A stretch of 64,000 nucleotides of DNA from Oscillibacter hominis (GCF_014334055.1 NZ_CP060490.1:2480001-2544000); one strand, 5' to 3'; positions 49,883 through 58,240 are shown, counted from the first letter of the stretch. The notes: a model not told the origin generated them from the letters alone. Program-made: numbers and translations.

Positions 49883-51889
49883 TCAGGCCGCCTCCGCCGC
49901 AACGATTTCCGTGGGGCCATCGGCCCCGCCGATGACGCCTTCCTCTTCCGCAAGGGTCTCGTTGTAGAACGCGTTTTCCGTTTCCCGCCGCTCCTTCTCC
50001 GTCATCAGGGGCCGCTCTTCGCCGGCGATGCCCAGCTCTTCCAACACCTGGAGGGTGGAGCGCATGCCGGTGTTGAGTTCGATGCGGACATAGTTGGTCT
50101 GGTTGTGCTGATCCATGAGGCAGTAAAGTTCCAGGCTGTTGGTCATCTGGCTGTCCTCATCAAAGAGGTTCTGGCCGGCACGGCCGGATTGGATGTCCTC
50201 CCAAATGGCCGTTGCCACCGCCCTGGCCTCGTCTGTGGTCAGGCTGTACCAGTTGTTGGAGGAGGAGCCCCGCTCGGAGAATGTGAAGTACTCGAACTCG
50301 CCGCCGCTGACCTTGGTGAGGTCGCCGCCGTTGAGCATGTATTCGATCTGGGCCTGAGGCTCCGCGCAGAATGCACGCAGGGCACAGACGGCGAATTTGC
50401 TGTCCGTCAGCTCCTCCTTCAGATAATAGTAGGTGTAGCTCCGGCTCAGCTCACTGCCGCCCGCAAGGCGGTAGGTGAGACGCAGATACATGCTGGAATA
50501 GGCGGGCCGCTCCAGGTTCGATGATCTGAGCCAGCGGTCATATTCCCGGGACCGGTCCATCTGAAAGTCCTTTTCCGCCACAGACCTGCCGTGGACCTCC
50601 CGCAGCAGGTCGATCAGGGCGGGGTCCTCCGTTTCAGCGTCGAAGTATTGAGAGGGGCCGCTGATGGAGTAGCTGATGCTCTCGATGTCCTCCGCGGCGG
50701 GCACTTTGGCCTCCAGGCCCAGCAGGTCCATGGACATGCAGAGGCTGAAGGCAAGCAGCACCGCCGTCAGCACCGCTGCGCCTTTCCAGGAGGCGCGGAA
50801 CACCCGGAAGGACTTTTTCATCAGCATCTCTGCCGCGAAATAGCCCAGCAGGCCCATGAGGATCATGCACACCAGCACGCCCGCCAGGGAGTAGTCCGAC
50901 TGGAACTGGTACTGGCCCCAGGTCAGATAGTACAGACCCTGGCCAAGCCCTAAGGCGGAGCAGCAGGCCACGCCGTACTTGAACACCGGCTTTGCCCAGC
51001 CCACGGCCACGGTGTCGCCGGCGGTCTCGCTGTTTCTGCAGCAGTAGAGCGCCAAGGCCGCCAGGGCAAATGCCACGCCTACGGCGACATAGATCCACAC
51101 CGCGCCCAGCCCCAGGATGCGGACGGAGAGAATATCGGTATAGCTTTCATCCCATACGTATTCCACCCGCAGATTCCGGGAAAGATAGACCGCAGGGGAA
51201 AGCCGGAGGGCCCACAGGGTAAACCCGCCGCTGCCGCCGCTCTGGTAGCCGTAGAGAAAAATGGAGGAGAAGGTCCGCGCCAGGTAGTCGATGCCGATTG
51301 CGAGGACGTTCCCCACGCCGAAAAACACGGGGATGGCCAGCACCTGTCCGGTGAACATGGCACACAGCACGCCGAAGGAGAAAAACAGCACCGAGAGGCA
51401 GCAGCTCACCCCCAGCCAGATCACAAGCTCCCGCATGGGCATGCTTGCGCTGCCGGTGAGCAGCACCAGATAGGTCAGGACAAAGACCAGCACATGGGCT
51501 GAGAAGAACATGAACAGCCCCGAGAGATAGTTGGTCCAGAAGAGCCCGGCGCGCCGGATGGGCAGCGTGTGGACAAAACCCACGGACCGGGCGGTGCAGA
51601 GATAGCTGTAGAGGGCCATGGCCATCAGGCAGCCGAACAAAAGCGTCATATAGAGGGAGAAGTCGCTGGCGCTGCTGAGAATATCCCGGGCCAGGTCCGG
51701 GTAGGCGGGCTCCGGGTAGTAGCTGTACCCGCTGTGCAGCCGGGTGAACAGGGTCAGCGGCAGGGCCAGGGTCCAGATCAGTGCATAGGCCGCCCACAGG
51801 GGCCAGAACCGGGTGAGGTTTTTGCGGAACAAGGTGCCCGAGAGCAGGGGCATCCTGACCGGATCAGAGGATGATGTCTTTGACTGCAT
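49883..51889 (-). CDS. ABC-2 type exporter permease with C-terminal IGGADGP motif
   Basis: 668 aa from ATG 51889 with GGGAGGTG upstream. Multiple hydrophobic segments fill the first 390 residues (MALYSYLCTARSVGFVHTLP; VLAIPVFFGVGNVLAIGI; GVACCSALGLGQGLYYLTW). A soluble C-terminal region of about 270 residues follows. The C-terminus carries GVIGGADGPTEIVAAEAA, a motif otherwise known from sodium-pumping decarboxylase beta subunits (GGADGPT). The ATPase gene upstream overlaps it by 26 bases. It resembles the YtrC/D-type permeases beside YtrA regulators. Confidence 0.85.
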   Translation of the reverse strand: MQSKTSSSDPVRMPLLSGTLFRKNLTRFWPLWAAYALIWTLALPLTLFTRLHSGYSYYPEPAYPDLARDILSSASDFSLYMTLLFGCLMAMALYSYLCTARSVGFVHTLPIRRAGLFWTNYLSGLFMFFSAHVLVFVLTYLVLLTGSASMPMRELVIWLGVSCCLSVLFFSFGVLCAMFTGQVLAIPVFFGVGNVLAIGIDYLARTFSSIFLYGYQSGGSGGFTLWALRLSPAVYLSRNLRVEYVWDESYTDILSVRILGLGAVWIYVAVGVAFALAALALYCCRNSETAGDTVAVGWAKPVFKYGVACCSALGLGQGLYYLTWGQYQFQSDYSLAGVLVCMILMGLLGYFAAEMLMKKSFRVFRASWKGAAVLTAVLLAFSLCMSMDLLGLEAKVPAAEDIESISYSISGPSQYFDAETEDPALIDLLREVHGRSVAEKDFQMDRSREYDRWLRSSNLERPAYSSMYLRLTYRLAGGSELSRSYTYYYLKEELTDSKFAVCALRAFCAEPQAQIEYMLNGGDLTKVSGGEFEYFTFSERGSSSNNWYSLTTDEARAVATAIWEDIQSGRAGQNLFDEDSQMTNSLELYCLMDQHNQTNYVRIELNTGMRSTLQVLEELGIAGEERPLMTEKERRETENAFYNETLAEEEGVIGGADGPTEIVAAEAA

Positions 51890-52760
51890 AGTCGGCACCT
51901 CCCAACTCATAAATGAAGATTTCCTCCAGCGTCAGCGGCACGGCGTCCGCCAGCAGGGGAGTGTATGCTGCCAGGCGGCCCTCGGCCTCCTCGGCCCCCA
52001 TGCGCATGATCAGCGTGTGGATGCGGCCCACCCGGGAGGCGTGGAGCACGGGGAGCTCCGGGGGAACCTCCGAAACGCCGTCGGGGAAGACCACCTGCAT
52101 CTTGACCATGTTGTCCTGGAGCTGGGCCAGGGACCGCTCCAGGAGGACTTGGCCGTGGTTCATGATGCCCACGTGGTCGCAGACGTCCTCCAGCTCCCGC
52201 AGGTTGTGGGAGGAGACCAGCACCGTGGTGCCCCGCTCGCTGACGTCGTTCATAATGAGGCCCCACACCTGGCGGCGCATCACCGGGTCCAGGCCGTCCA
52301 CCGGCTCATCCAGCACCAGTACGTCCGGCAGGCAGCACATGGCCAGCCAGAAGGCGACCTGCTTCTGCATGCCCTTGCTCAGGCGGCGGATGGTGCGGTT
52401 TTCGTCGATTTCAAAGATATCCTTCAGCTTCTCGTACCGCTCCATGGAGAAGCGGGGATAAAACCCGCGGTAAAACCGCATCATATCCCGGGCGGAGGAC
52501 TGGAGGAAATAGTACCAGTCGTCGGGGATGGCGGCGATGCGGGATTTGAGCTCCGGGTTCTCCCAGACCTTCTGCCCGTCGATGGTGATGGTGCCGGAGT
52601 CCTGGCGGTAAATGCCCGTCAGATGGCGGATCAGCGTGGATTTTCCTGCGCCATTGGGGCCCACCAGCCCGTAGACCGCGCCCGCCGGCACGCTCAGGCT
52701 GGCCCCATCCAAAGCGGCAAAGCCGTCAAAGCGCTTGACGACGTTGTTCACCTCAATCAT
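51864..52760 (-). CDS. ABC transporter ATP-binding protein
   Basis: 298 aa. Walker A GLVGPNGAGKSTLIRHLTG, signature LSKGMQKQVAFWLAMCC (unusual LSKGM, common in this subgroup), Walker B VLVLDEPVDGLDP, H-loop VSSHNLRELEDV. It is the ATPase for the permease at 49883-51889 and overlaps the end of the regulator gene by 8 bases. A YtrB-like role is likely. Confidence 0.92.
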   Translation of the reverse strand: MIEVNNVVKRFDGFAALDGASLSVPAGAVYGLVGPNGAGKSTLIRHLTGIYRQDSGTITIDGQKVWENPELKSRIAAIPDDWYYFLQSSARDMMRFYRGFYPRFSMERYEKLKDIFEIDENRTIRRLSKGMQKQVAFWLAMCCLPDVLVLDEPVDGLDPVMRRQVWGLIMNDVSERGTTVLVSSHNLRELEDVCDHVGIMNHGQVLLERSLAQLQDNMVKMQVVFPDGVSEVPPELPVLHASRVGRIHTLIMRMGAEEAEGRLAAYTPLLADAVPLTLEEIFIYELGGADYAVKDIIL

Positions 52761-53118
52761 GTCTTGCTCCTTCCCTGAACAGTGCTTCCAGGTCCTGCTC
52801 CGCCACCTGAAGATAGCGCAGCTCGGCCAGAGTTTCCCTCACACGGTTCATCAGCTCTTCCTTCCGGGCCTGGTCCGCCTCCGGGTTTCCCGCGGCGAAG
52901 CTTCCCTTGCCCTGCACGGAATAGATATAGCCCTCCGTCTCCAGCTCGTTGTACGCCCGCTGGATGGTGTTGGGGTTGATGGCCAACTGTGTTGCCAGCG
53001 CCCGCACTGAGGGCAGCCGGTCATCCTTAGCCAGCGCACCGGTGACAATCAGCTTTTTCAGGCCGTCCCGTATCTGCTCGTAGATGGGCCGGGAGTCCCG
53101 ATAGTTCAGACTGATCAT
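52753..53118 (-). CDS. GntR-family (YtrA-type) repressor
   Basis: 121 aa. A winged HTH in RPIYEQIRDGLKKLIVTGAL and LPSVRALATQLAINPNTIQR, then GYIYSVQGKGSFAAG, followed by a short helical tail instead of a large ligand domain. This is the YtrA subfamily, in which the regulator heads an ABC operon induced by envelope stress. It starts with AGGAGGTGAG before ATG 53118. The 27-base inverted repeat just upstream is its likely operator. Confidence 0.9.
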   Translation of the reverse strand: MISLNYRDSRPIYEQIRDGLKKLIVTGALAKDDRLPSVRALATQLAINPNTIQRAYNELETEGYIYSVQGKGSFAAGNPEADQARKEELMNRVRETLAELRYLQVAEQDLEALFREGARHD

Positions 53119-53144
53119 CCACTCACCTCCTGTTCATCAGCTCC

Positions 53145-53171
53145 AACTGTACTATTCGTACTAATACAGTT
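53145..53171. promoter_or_regulatory. Candidate GntR/YtrA operator
   Basis: AACTGTA and TACAGTT form seven-base perfect arms around 13 bases containing ATTCGTAC. It lies 27 bases upstream of the GntR gene and would overlap its promoter. Confidence 0.55.
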
Positions 53172-53280
53172 AATATAGACCATTTCCCGCCCGCTGTCAA
53201 GAGCCGCTTTTTTGCCGCAAATTCCCGGTGGGAAAGGGGGAAAAGCGTTGAAAACTCAGCGATTTTTCATAAAATTTCGC

Positions 53281-53308
53281 TTTACATCCGCCTTTTTTGT
53301 GGTATAAT
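53281..53308 (+). promoter_or_regulatory. rpsO promoter
   Basis: TTTACA (53281-53286), a 16-base spacer, TATAAT (53303-53308), leaving a leader of about 110 bases before the start codon. Confidence 0.75.
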
Positions 53309-53424
53309 AAAAGAGCACGCGTATGAGGCGTGAATTTGAAACTGCCCCAGAGCTTGGCCCGCGGAAGGATTCACCGGCCCGGGACTCAGCTTTGCGGGGA
53401 CTTATGGAAAGGTGGACAAACCCT

Positions 53425-53691
53425 ATGATGCTCAAAGAGCAGAAGACGAAGATCATCAGCGAAAACCGCACCCACGAGAAGGACACCGGTTCCCCCGAGG
53501 TACAGGTGGCCATTCTGACCGAGCGCATCAACCAGCTCACCGAACACATGAAGAAGAACCCCCAGGATAAGCACTCCCAGAGAGGCCTTCTGAAGATGGT
53601 CGGTAAGCGCCGCAACATGCTGGATTATCTCCAGCGCAAGGACATCGAGCGCTATCGCGCCCTGATTGCCAAGCTGGGCCTGCGCAAGTAA
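53425..53691 (+). CDS. rpsO: 30S ribosomal protein S15
   Basis: 88 aa. Canonical S15: [54 protein letters not shown] and [12 protein letters not shown]. It binds 16S rRNA helix 22 and bridges the subunits. Start MMLKEQ at 53425, with AGGTGG nine bases upstream; the N-terminal extension of the longer frame has no site. It is adjacent to pnp, the classic rpsO-pnp order. Confidence 0.96.
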   Translation: MMLKEQKTKIISENRTHEKDTGSPEVQVAILTERINQLTEHMKKNPQDKHSQRGLLKMVGKRRNMLDYLQRKDIERYRALIAKLGLRK

Positions 53692-53700
53692 TGGAAATGA

Positions 53701-53735
53701 GGGTGGTGTGGCATTGGCGCACCACCCTTTCTTTC
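53701..53735 (+). terminator. Terminator/attenuator between rpsO and pnp
   Basis: GGGTGGTG / CACCACCC stem after the rpsO stop, followed by TTTCTTTC. Confidence 0.75.
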
Positions 53736-53746
53736 ATCCCCGCGTC

Positions 53747-53860
53747 GCATGAGAGCCATACAAAGCCTTTAGCAGTTGAAGGAGCGCCTTTTCAGCGCCG
53801 CGCTGGTCGCGCAGCGCTTTGCGGGCGCCGCTTCAAGTGCTAATGGTTTGGCTCCCATGC
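53747..53860 (+). promoter_or_regulatory. Long hairpin in the pnp leader
   Basis: GCATGAGAGCCATAC and downstream TTAGCAGTTGAAG pair with the mirror segment ending CTTCAAGTGCTAATGGTTTG / GCTCCCATGC. About 30 base pairs are possible with a few mismatches, enclosing a GC-rich internal hairpin. It ends 28 bases before the pnp start. E. coli pnp mRNA has an RNase III-cleaved leader hairpin used in autoregulation. A comparable role here is inference. Confidence 0.7.
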
Positions 53861-53887
53861 GGAAAAATTCTGTAAAGGAGACAAACC

Positions 53888-56038
53888 ATGTCAACAATCA
53901 TCACCCAAAGACAATTCCCCGGCTGCCGCAGATACGAAATGGAGCTGGCCGGCCGGCCCCTCTTCCTGGAGGTGGGCAAGCTGGCCGAGCTGGCCAACGC
54001 CGCCGTCATGGTGGGCTACGGCGACACCCGTGTGCTGGTGTGCGCCACCGCCGCCCCCCGCCCCCGGGACGGCATCGACTTCTTCCCCCTGAGTGTGGAC
54101 TTTGAGGAGAAGATGTACTCCGTGGGCCGCATCCCCGGCAGCTTCAACCGCCGGGAAGGCCGCCCCGGCGAGAAGGGCATCCTGACCGCCCGGGTCATCG
54201 ACCGCCCCATCCGCCCCCTGTTCCCCTATGACTTCCGCAACGACGTTTCCATCATGGCCACGGTCATGAGCGTGGATCACGACTGCTCCCCGGAGATCGC
54301 CGCCCTCATCGGCACCTCCGCCGCCCTGGCCATCTCCGACATCCCCTGGAACGGCCCCATCGGCGCGCTGAAGGTGGGCCTGGTGGACGGCAAGCTGGTC
54401 TTCAATCCCACCAGTGAGCAGCGCAAGACCTCCGATTTGGACGTCACCGTGGTCTCCACCGGCAAGAAGGTGGTCATGATCGAGGCCGGCGCCAACGAGG
54501 TGGACAACGATACCATGTACGAGGCCATCCGCATGGCCCATGAGGAGAACCAGAAGCAGATCGCCCTCATCAACCAGATGGTGAGCGAGATCGGCAAGCC
54601 CAAGTTCGACTACCCCCACGCGGACTTTGACCAGGAGCTCTTTGACAAGATTGTTTCCGCCACCATGGACGAGGCCAAGGCCGCCATGGACACCGACGAC
54701 AAGAACGTCCGGGAAAGCCGCTGGAACGCCCTGATCGACCACTGGCACGAGCTGTTCCTGGAGGATTATCCCAACATGGACCAGTACCTGGAGGAGATCA
54801 CCTACAAGTTCCAGAAGAAGATCGTCAAGGCCTGGCTGCTGGAGGGCCACCGTGTGGACGGCCGCAAGAGCAACGAGATCCGTCCCTTAAGCGCCGAGGT
54901 GGGCATCCTGCCCCGGGTCCACGGCTCCGGCCTCTTCACCCGCGGCCAGACCCAGGTCCTCTCCGCCTGCACCCTGGACACCCTTTCCGCCGCCCAGAAG
55001 CTGGACACCATCTGGGAGGAGACGGAAAAGCGCTATATGCACCACTATAACTTCCCCGGCTACAGCGTGGGCGAGGCCAAGCCCGCCCGGAGCCCCGGCC
55101 GCCGGGAAATCGGCCACGGCGCCCTGGCTGAGCGGGCGCTGCTGCCGGTGCTGCCCTCTGTGGAGGAGTTCCCCTATGCCATCCGCGTGGTCAGCGAAGT
55201 GGTCTCCTCCAACGGCTCCACCTCCCAGGGCTCCATCTGCGGCTCCACGCTGGCCCTCATGGATGCCGGCGTGCCCATCAAGGCCCCTGTGGCCGGCATC
55301 TCCTGCGGACTGATCCAGGACGACAACGGCGGCTTCACCACCTTCATCGACATCCAGGGCGTGGAGGACTTCCACGGCGAGATGGACTTCAAGGTGGCCG
55401 GCACCAAGAAGGGCATCACCGCCATCCAGATGGACCTCAAAAACGACGGGTTGACCATGGAGATCATCCGCAACGCGCTGGACATCACCTACGACGCCCG
55501 CTGTGAGATTCTGGACCAGATCATGCTGCCCTGCATCGCCGCACCCCGCAAGGAGGTCAGCAAGTACGCCCCCAAGATGATCACTATGCACATCGACCCC
55601 GATAAGATCCGGGAGGTCATCGGCTCCGGCGGAAAGGTCATCCAGAAGATCGTGGCCGACACCGGCGCCAAGATCGACATCAACGACGACGGTTCCGTGT
55701 TCATCTCCGCCCCCAACCCCGAGTCCTGCGACGCCGCCAAGAAGTGCATCGACGACATCGTGTTCGTGCCCGAGGTGGGCTCTTTGTACTACGGCCGCGT
55801 GGTGCGCCTGATGACCTTCGGCGCCTTTGTGGAGCTGGCCCCAGGCAAGGACGGCCTGGTCCACATCTCCAAGCTGGCCGATCACCGCATCGAAAAGGTG
55901 GAGGACGCCTGCAAGATCGGCGACATGATGTGGGTCAAGGTCACCGAGATCGACGAGAAGGGCCGTGTGAACCTCTCCCACAAGGACGCCATGAAGGAAA
56001 TCGCCGCCAAGGAAGCAGCCGGCGAGCGCGTCAAATAA
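53888..56038 (+). CDS. pnp: Polyribonucleotide nucleotidyltransferase (PNPase)
   Basis: 716 aa, typical size. First RNase PH domain (about 10-145, PLFLEVGKLAELANAAVMVG), a helical linker, second RNase PH domain (about 315-545) with GSGLFTRGQTQVLSACTLDT and GMEIIRNALD region, KH domain (IREVIGSGGKVIQKIVADTG) and S1 domain (GRVVRLMTFGAFVELAPGKD). It phosphorolyses RNA 3' to 5'. Start ATG has AAAGGAG upstream. A strong terminator follows. Confidence 0.97.
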   Translation: MSTIITQRQFPGCRRYEMELAGRPLFLEVGKLAELANAAVMVGYGDTRVLVCATAAPRPRDGIDFFPLSVDFEEKMYSVGRIPGSFNRREGRPGEKGILTARVIDRPIRPLFPYDFRNDVSIMATVMSVDHDCSPEIAALIGTSAALAISDIPWNGPIGALKVGLVDGKLVFNPTSEQRKTSDLDVTVVSTGKKVVMIEAGANEVDNDTMYEAIRMAHEENQKQIALINQMVSEIGKPKFDYPHADFDQELFDKIVSATMDEAKAAMDTDDKNVRESRWNALIDHWHELFLEDYPNMDQYLEEITYKFQKKIVKAWLLEGHRVDGRKSNEIRPLSAEVGILPRVHGSGLFTRGQTQVLSACTLDTLSAAQKLDTIWEETEKRYMHHYNFPGYSVGEAKPARSPGRREIGHGALAERALLPVLPSVEEFPYAIRVVSEVVSSNGSTSQGSICGSTLALMDAGVPIKAPVAGISCGLIQDDNGGFTTFIDIQGVEDFHGEMDFKVAGTKKGITAIQMDLKNDGLTMEIIRNALDITYDARCEILDQIMLPCIAAPRKEVSKYAPKMITMHIDPDKIREVIGSGGKVIQKIVADTGAKIDINDDGSVFISAPNPESCDAAKKCIDDIVFVPEVGSLYYGRVVRLMTFGAFVELAPGKDGLVHISKLADHRIEKVEDACKIGDMMWVKVTEIDEKGRVNLSHKDAMKEIAAKEAAGERVK

Positions 56039-56044
56039 GCCAAA

Positions 56045-56078
56045 AGAGCGAAGGCCATTCGGCCTTCGCTCTTTTTTT
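56045..56078 (+). terminator. Terminator of pnp
   Basis: AGAGCGAAGGCC / GGCCTTCGCTCT, a perfect 12-bp stem with loop ATTC, followed by TTTTTT. Confidence 0.94.
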
Positions 56079-56118
56079 AATATGGCAGCGACAATCGCGC
56101 ATTCCGCGGGGAGCGTGC

Positions 56119-57213
56119 TTACAGGAGGTCCGCCGTTTGATCCGGCTGGGTTTTGACCCGGAACTCCATGCGCCACTCCACCTCCGGCGGTGGCTCGAAC
56201 CTTAGAGAGGAGCAGGCAGCGCGCTGATTGGAGCCTCCCTCCGTGAATACGGCGACGGGGCCGTCGGCGCCGCCGATGATGCCCACCGTCACCGCGCCGC
56301 CCAGGGCCGTACCGGCCCCCTCCCGGTTCCGGGGCGGGTCGCTTTCCCGGCAGTCCCGGACGGAAAAGCCGTCCTGCGGCAGGTCCGGCAGAAGGTGGTA
56401 GCGCATCAGGCAAAAGTGGGTGGGCAGGCCGTCCGTCCGGAGATTGGAAAGCTCCTGGGGCTGGCAGTCGTCCACATAGAGCGTGTGGGATGCGCCGGTG
56501 AGGGGATGGGTAAAGGGGACGGAATCGCCTGGCCCGGAGACACGGAACCGGGGCCCGGGGAGGGAGAGCGGCTCCTGGCGCAGCGTCACCTGGAGGGAGC
56601 GCAGAGCCGGCGGGCGCGATGTAACCCAGCGGAAGGAACGGCGCAGCAAAATCCAGCCATAGGCCGGGTCCAGGCTGTAGTGGGCCAGGATGTCCCGGGC
56701 CTCCCGCTCCTGCATCTCCCCCGGCAGGCAGGGGTTCCAGCTCAAGCCGCAGCCGTGGGAGTTGGGCAGGGGCCTGCCGTTCACCGCCATCTGAGTGTCC
56801 ACGTTCAGGGACAAGGGATTTTCCGCCTCCAGTTCCATCCGCTGCTCGTCGGTGAGATTTGGTTCGCCGCGCTCCGGGGAGAGGTCCCACTTGTTCCAAA
56901 AGGCGAGCACCCGTTCCGGCGCCACCCGGGCACAGAAGTCCGCCACCAGCCCCTTGCCGCAGACGTAGACCGCCGGAACCCGCCACAGCGCGTCTCCCCA
57001 GGGAAAGGAGGCCCCGACGCGAACCTCCCGGCCCGCCCGCTCCCGGCCGTGGTGGCCCCAAAAGCTGCCGGTGAAGAAGACCTTCCACTCCTGCTCCTGC
57101 AGGAGCGCGGGGAGGGGCTCCGGGCCGCCGGATTTCTCCTGAAGGGCCCCGGTTTCGCTGCCCGGCTCCAGCCCCAGGGGCGAAAGGCCGATGTGGGTCC
57201 GGTCTGATTTCAT
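56119..57213 (-). CDS. Unknown protein with IGGADGP motif
   Basis: 364 aa; no family recognised and no signal peptide. It is rich in Pro, Arg and Trp (WKVFFTGSFWGHHGRERAG; RRSFRWVTSRPPALRSLQ). The C-terminal part has VTVGIIGGADGPVAVFTEGG, the same GIIGGADGP motif as the ABC permease at 49.9 kb and sodium-pump decarboxylase beta subunits. No transmembrane helix of useful length is seen. The open reading frame uses normal codons for the window. It is downstream of ppa but 109 bases away and possibly monocistronic. Confidence 0.7.
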   Translation of the reverse strand: MKSDRTHIGLSPLGLEPGSETGALQEKSGGPEPLPALLQEQEWKVFFTGSFWGHHGRERAGREVRVGASFPWGDALWRVPAVYVCGKGLVADFCARVAPERVLAFWNKWDLSPERGEPNLTDEQRMELEAENPLSLNVDTQMAVNGRPLPNSHGCGLSWNPCLPGEMQEREARDILAHYSLDPAYGWILLRRSFRWVTSRPPALRSLQVTLRQEPLSLPGPRFRVSGPGDSVPFTHPLTGASHTLYVDDCQPQELSNLRTDGLPTHFCLMRYHLLPDLPQDGFSVRDCRESDPPRNREGAGTALGGAVTVGIIGGADGPVAVFTEGGSNQRAACSSLRFEPPPEVEWRMEFRVKTQPDQTADLL

Positions 57214-57257
57214 GGAATCCCTCTTTTCTTTGTAGCTTAAGGGACATTGTAATCTGA

Positions 57258-57271
57258 TTTTCCCGGGAAAT
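57258..57271. promoter_or_regulatory. Candidate Noc-binding site
   Basis: TTTTCCCGGGAAAT matches the Bacillus Noc-binding consensus ATTTCCCGGGAAAT at 13 of 14 positions. It lies in a non-coding gap. Only one such site is seen, so it is tentative. Confidence 0.4.
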
Positions 57272-57288
57272 CCACCCTTTCCAGCGGC

Positions 57289-57316
57289 AAAAAAGGAGGA
57301 ACGTCCGTTCCTCCTT
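57289..57316 (-). terminator. Terminator of ppa
   Basis: AAGGAGGAAC / GTTCCTCCTT stem with loop GTCC, followed on the minus strand by TTTTTT. Confidence 0.88.
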
Positions 57317-57321
57317 CTCGA

Positions 57322-57852
57322 CTATTGTTCAAATTTGATCCGGTAGGCCTCCAGGCAGTCTTCGATGACCCGGACGGCCTCCGGCCGGGAGAACACCTGG
57401 CCGATCTCCGTGCGCTTACCCTCTAAGTTCTTGTAGACGGAGAAAAAGTGGCGCATTTCCGTGGCGATGTGGGCGGGTAGCTGGGAGATGTCGCTGTAGA
57501 CGTTCCAGGCCGGGTCGTCGAAGGGGATGGCGATGATCTTTTCGTCCCGGCTGCCGCCGTCGTGCATGACGATGACGCCGATGGGGAAGCAGCGCACCAG
57601 GCTCATGGGGTGGATGCCCTCGCTGCACAGCACCAGTACGTCCAGGGGGTCGCCGTCGTCGGCGAAGGTCCGGGGCAGAAAGCCGTAGTTGGCGGGGTAG
57701 TGGGTCGAGGTGTAGAGGATGCGGTCCAGCCGCAGCGCGCCGGTCTCCTTGTCGATCTCGTACTTGTTCTTGGAGCCCTTCTCAATTTCGATCACCGCCC
57801 AAAAGTCCTCCGGGGCCATGTGGGCCGGGGAGACGTCGTGCCAAAGATGCAT
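57322..57852 (-). CDS. ppa: Inorganic pyrophosphatase, family I
   Basis: 176 aa from ATG 57852 with AGGAGG eight bases upstream. The family I pattern includes IEIEKGSKNKYEIDKETG, YPANYGFLPRTFADDGDPLD with the metal-binding aspartates, and the Lys/Arg-rich C-terminal half (DEKIIAIPFDDPAWN). It hydrolyses pyrophosphate to drive biosynthesis. Its transcript ends at the terminator described at 57289-57316. Confidence 0.94.
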   Translation of the reverse strand: MHLWHDVSPAHMAPEDFWAVIEIEKGSKNKYEIDKETGALRLDRILYTSTHYPANYGFLPRTFADDGDPLDVLVLCSEGIHPMSLVRCFPIGVIVMHDGGSRDEKIIAIPFDDPAWNVYSDISQLPAHIATEMRHFFSVYKNLEGKRTEIGQVFSRPEAVRVIEDCLEAYRIKFEQ

Positions 57853-57944
57853 GGAAACTCCTCCTTTTTCCGTAGTATGCCCGCGGGAGGCCGTTTCTTG
57901 CAGCAATGGCTATGAAAGGGCGGCGGCAGGTAATTCATAAAACC

Positions 57945-57969
57945 AGCCCGCCTTTATAAAAGGCGGGCT
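57945..57969 (-). terminator. Terminator of XRE gene
   Basis: AGCCCGCCTT / AAGGCGGGCT stem around TATAA, followed on the minus strand by GGTTTTATG. Confidence 0.82.
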
Positions 57970-57982
57970 TCGTATATTTGAT

Positions 57983-58240
57983 TTACTTTTTCTCCGCAGG
58001 AAAAGAACTGTTCAGCAGGTCCCCCGCCCGGACTTCCAAGGCATCGGCAATGTTGTAGAGCACCTCCACAGAGAAAGGACGCAGGATGTTTGGTGCTTCG
58101 ATGGTGCTCAAGAACGAACGGCTGATCCTGGCCCTTTCTGCCAATTGCTCCTGAGACATGCCTTTTCTCTTCCGCAGGGCGGCGATCGTGAGGCCAAGTT
58201 CTATAAACCGGTCGCGGTTCGAGAATTCGACTTCTTTCAT
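57983..58240 (-). CDS. XRE-family HTH regulator, 85 aa
   Basis: From ATG 58240; the longer open frame runs past the promoter region. A Cro/C1 HTH spans about residues 15-72: LGLTIAALRKRKGMSQEQLA, ERARISRSFLSTIEAPNILR, LYNIADALEVRAGDLL. It is divergent from the Spo0A-C-like gene across a 147-base region containing the latter's consensus promoter, so it may repress that gene. The upstream ACTATCCATATAG recalls the repeat at 3510 by the other XRE gene. Confidence 0.87.
   Translation of the reverse strand: MKEVEFSNRDRFIELGLTIAALRKRKGMSQEQLAERARISRSFLSTIEAPNILRPFSVEVLYNIADALEVRAGDLLNSSFPAEKK

Larger units (their letters stand above)
53119..53424. other. Intergenic region, divergent GntR and rpsO promoters
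   Basis: 306 bases without a gene. It holds the GntR operator (53145-53171) on the left, an AT-rich centre, the rpsO promoter (53281-53308), and a GC-rich untranslated leader of about 110 bases ahead of rpsO. Nothing else is recognised. Confidence 0.7.

Noticed and set aside
54887-57247. A 786-codon minus-strand frame
   Set aside because: It runs antisense through pnp and in an alternative frame of the unknown gene at 56119. The product looks like repeated low-complexity Gly/Val/Asp, and pnp is certain.
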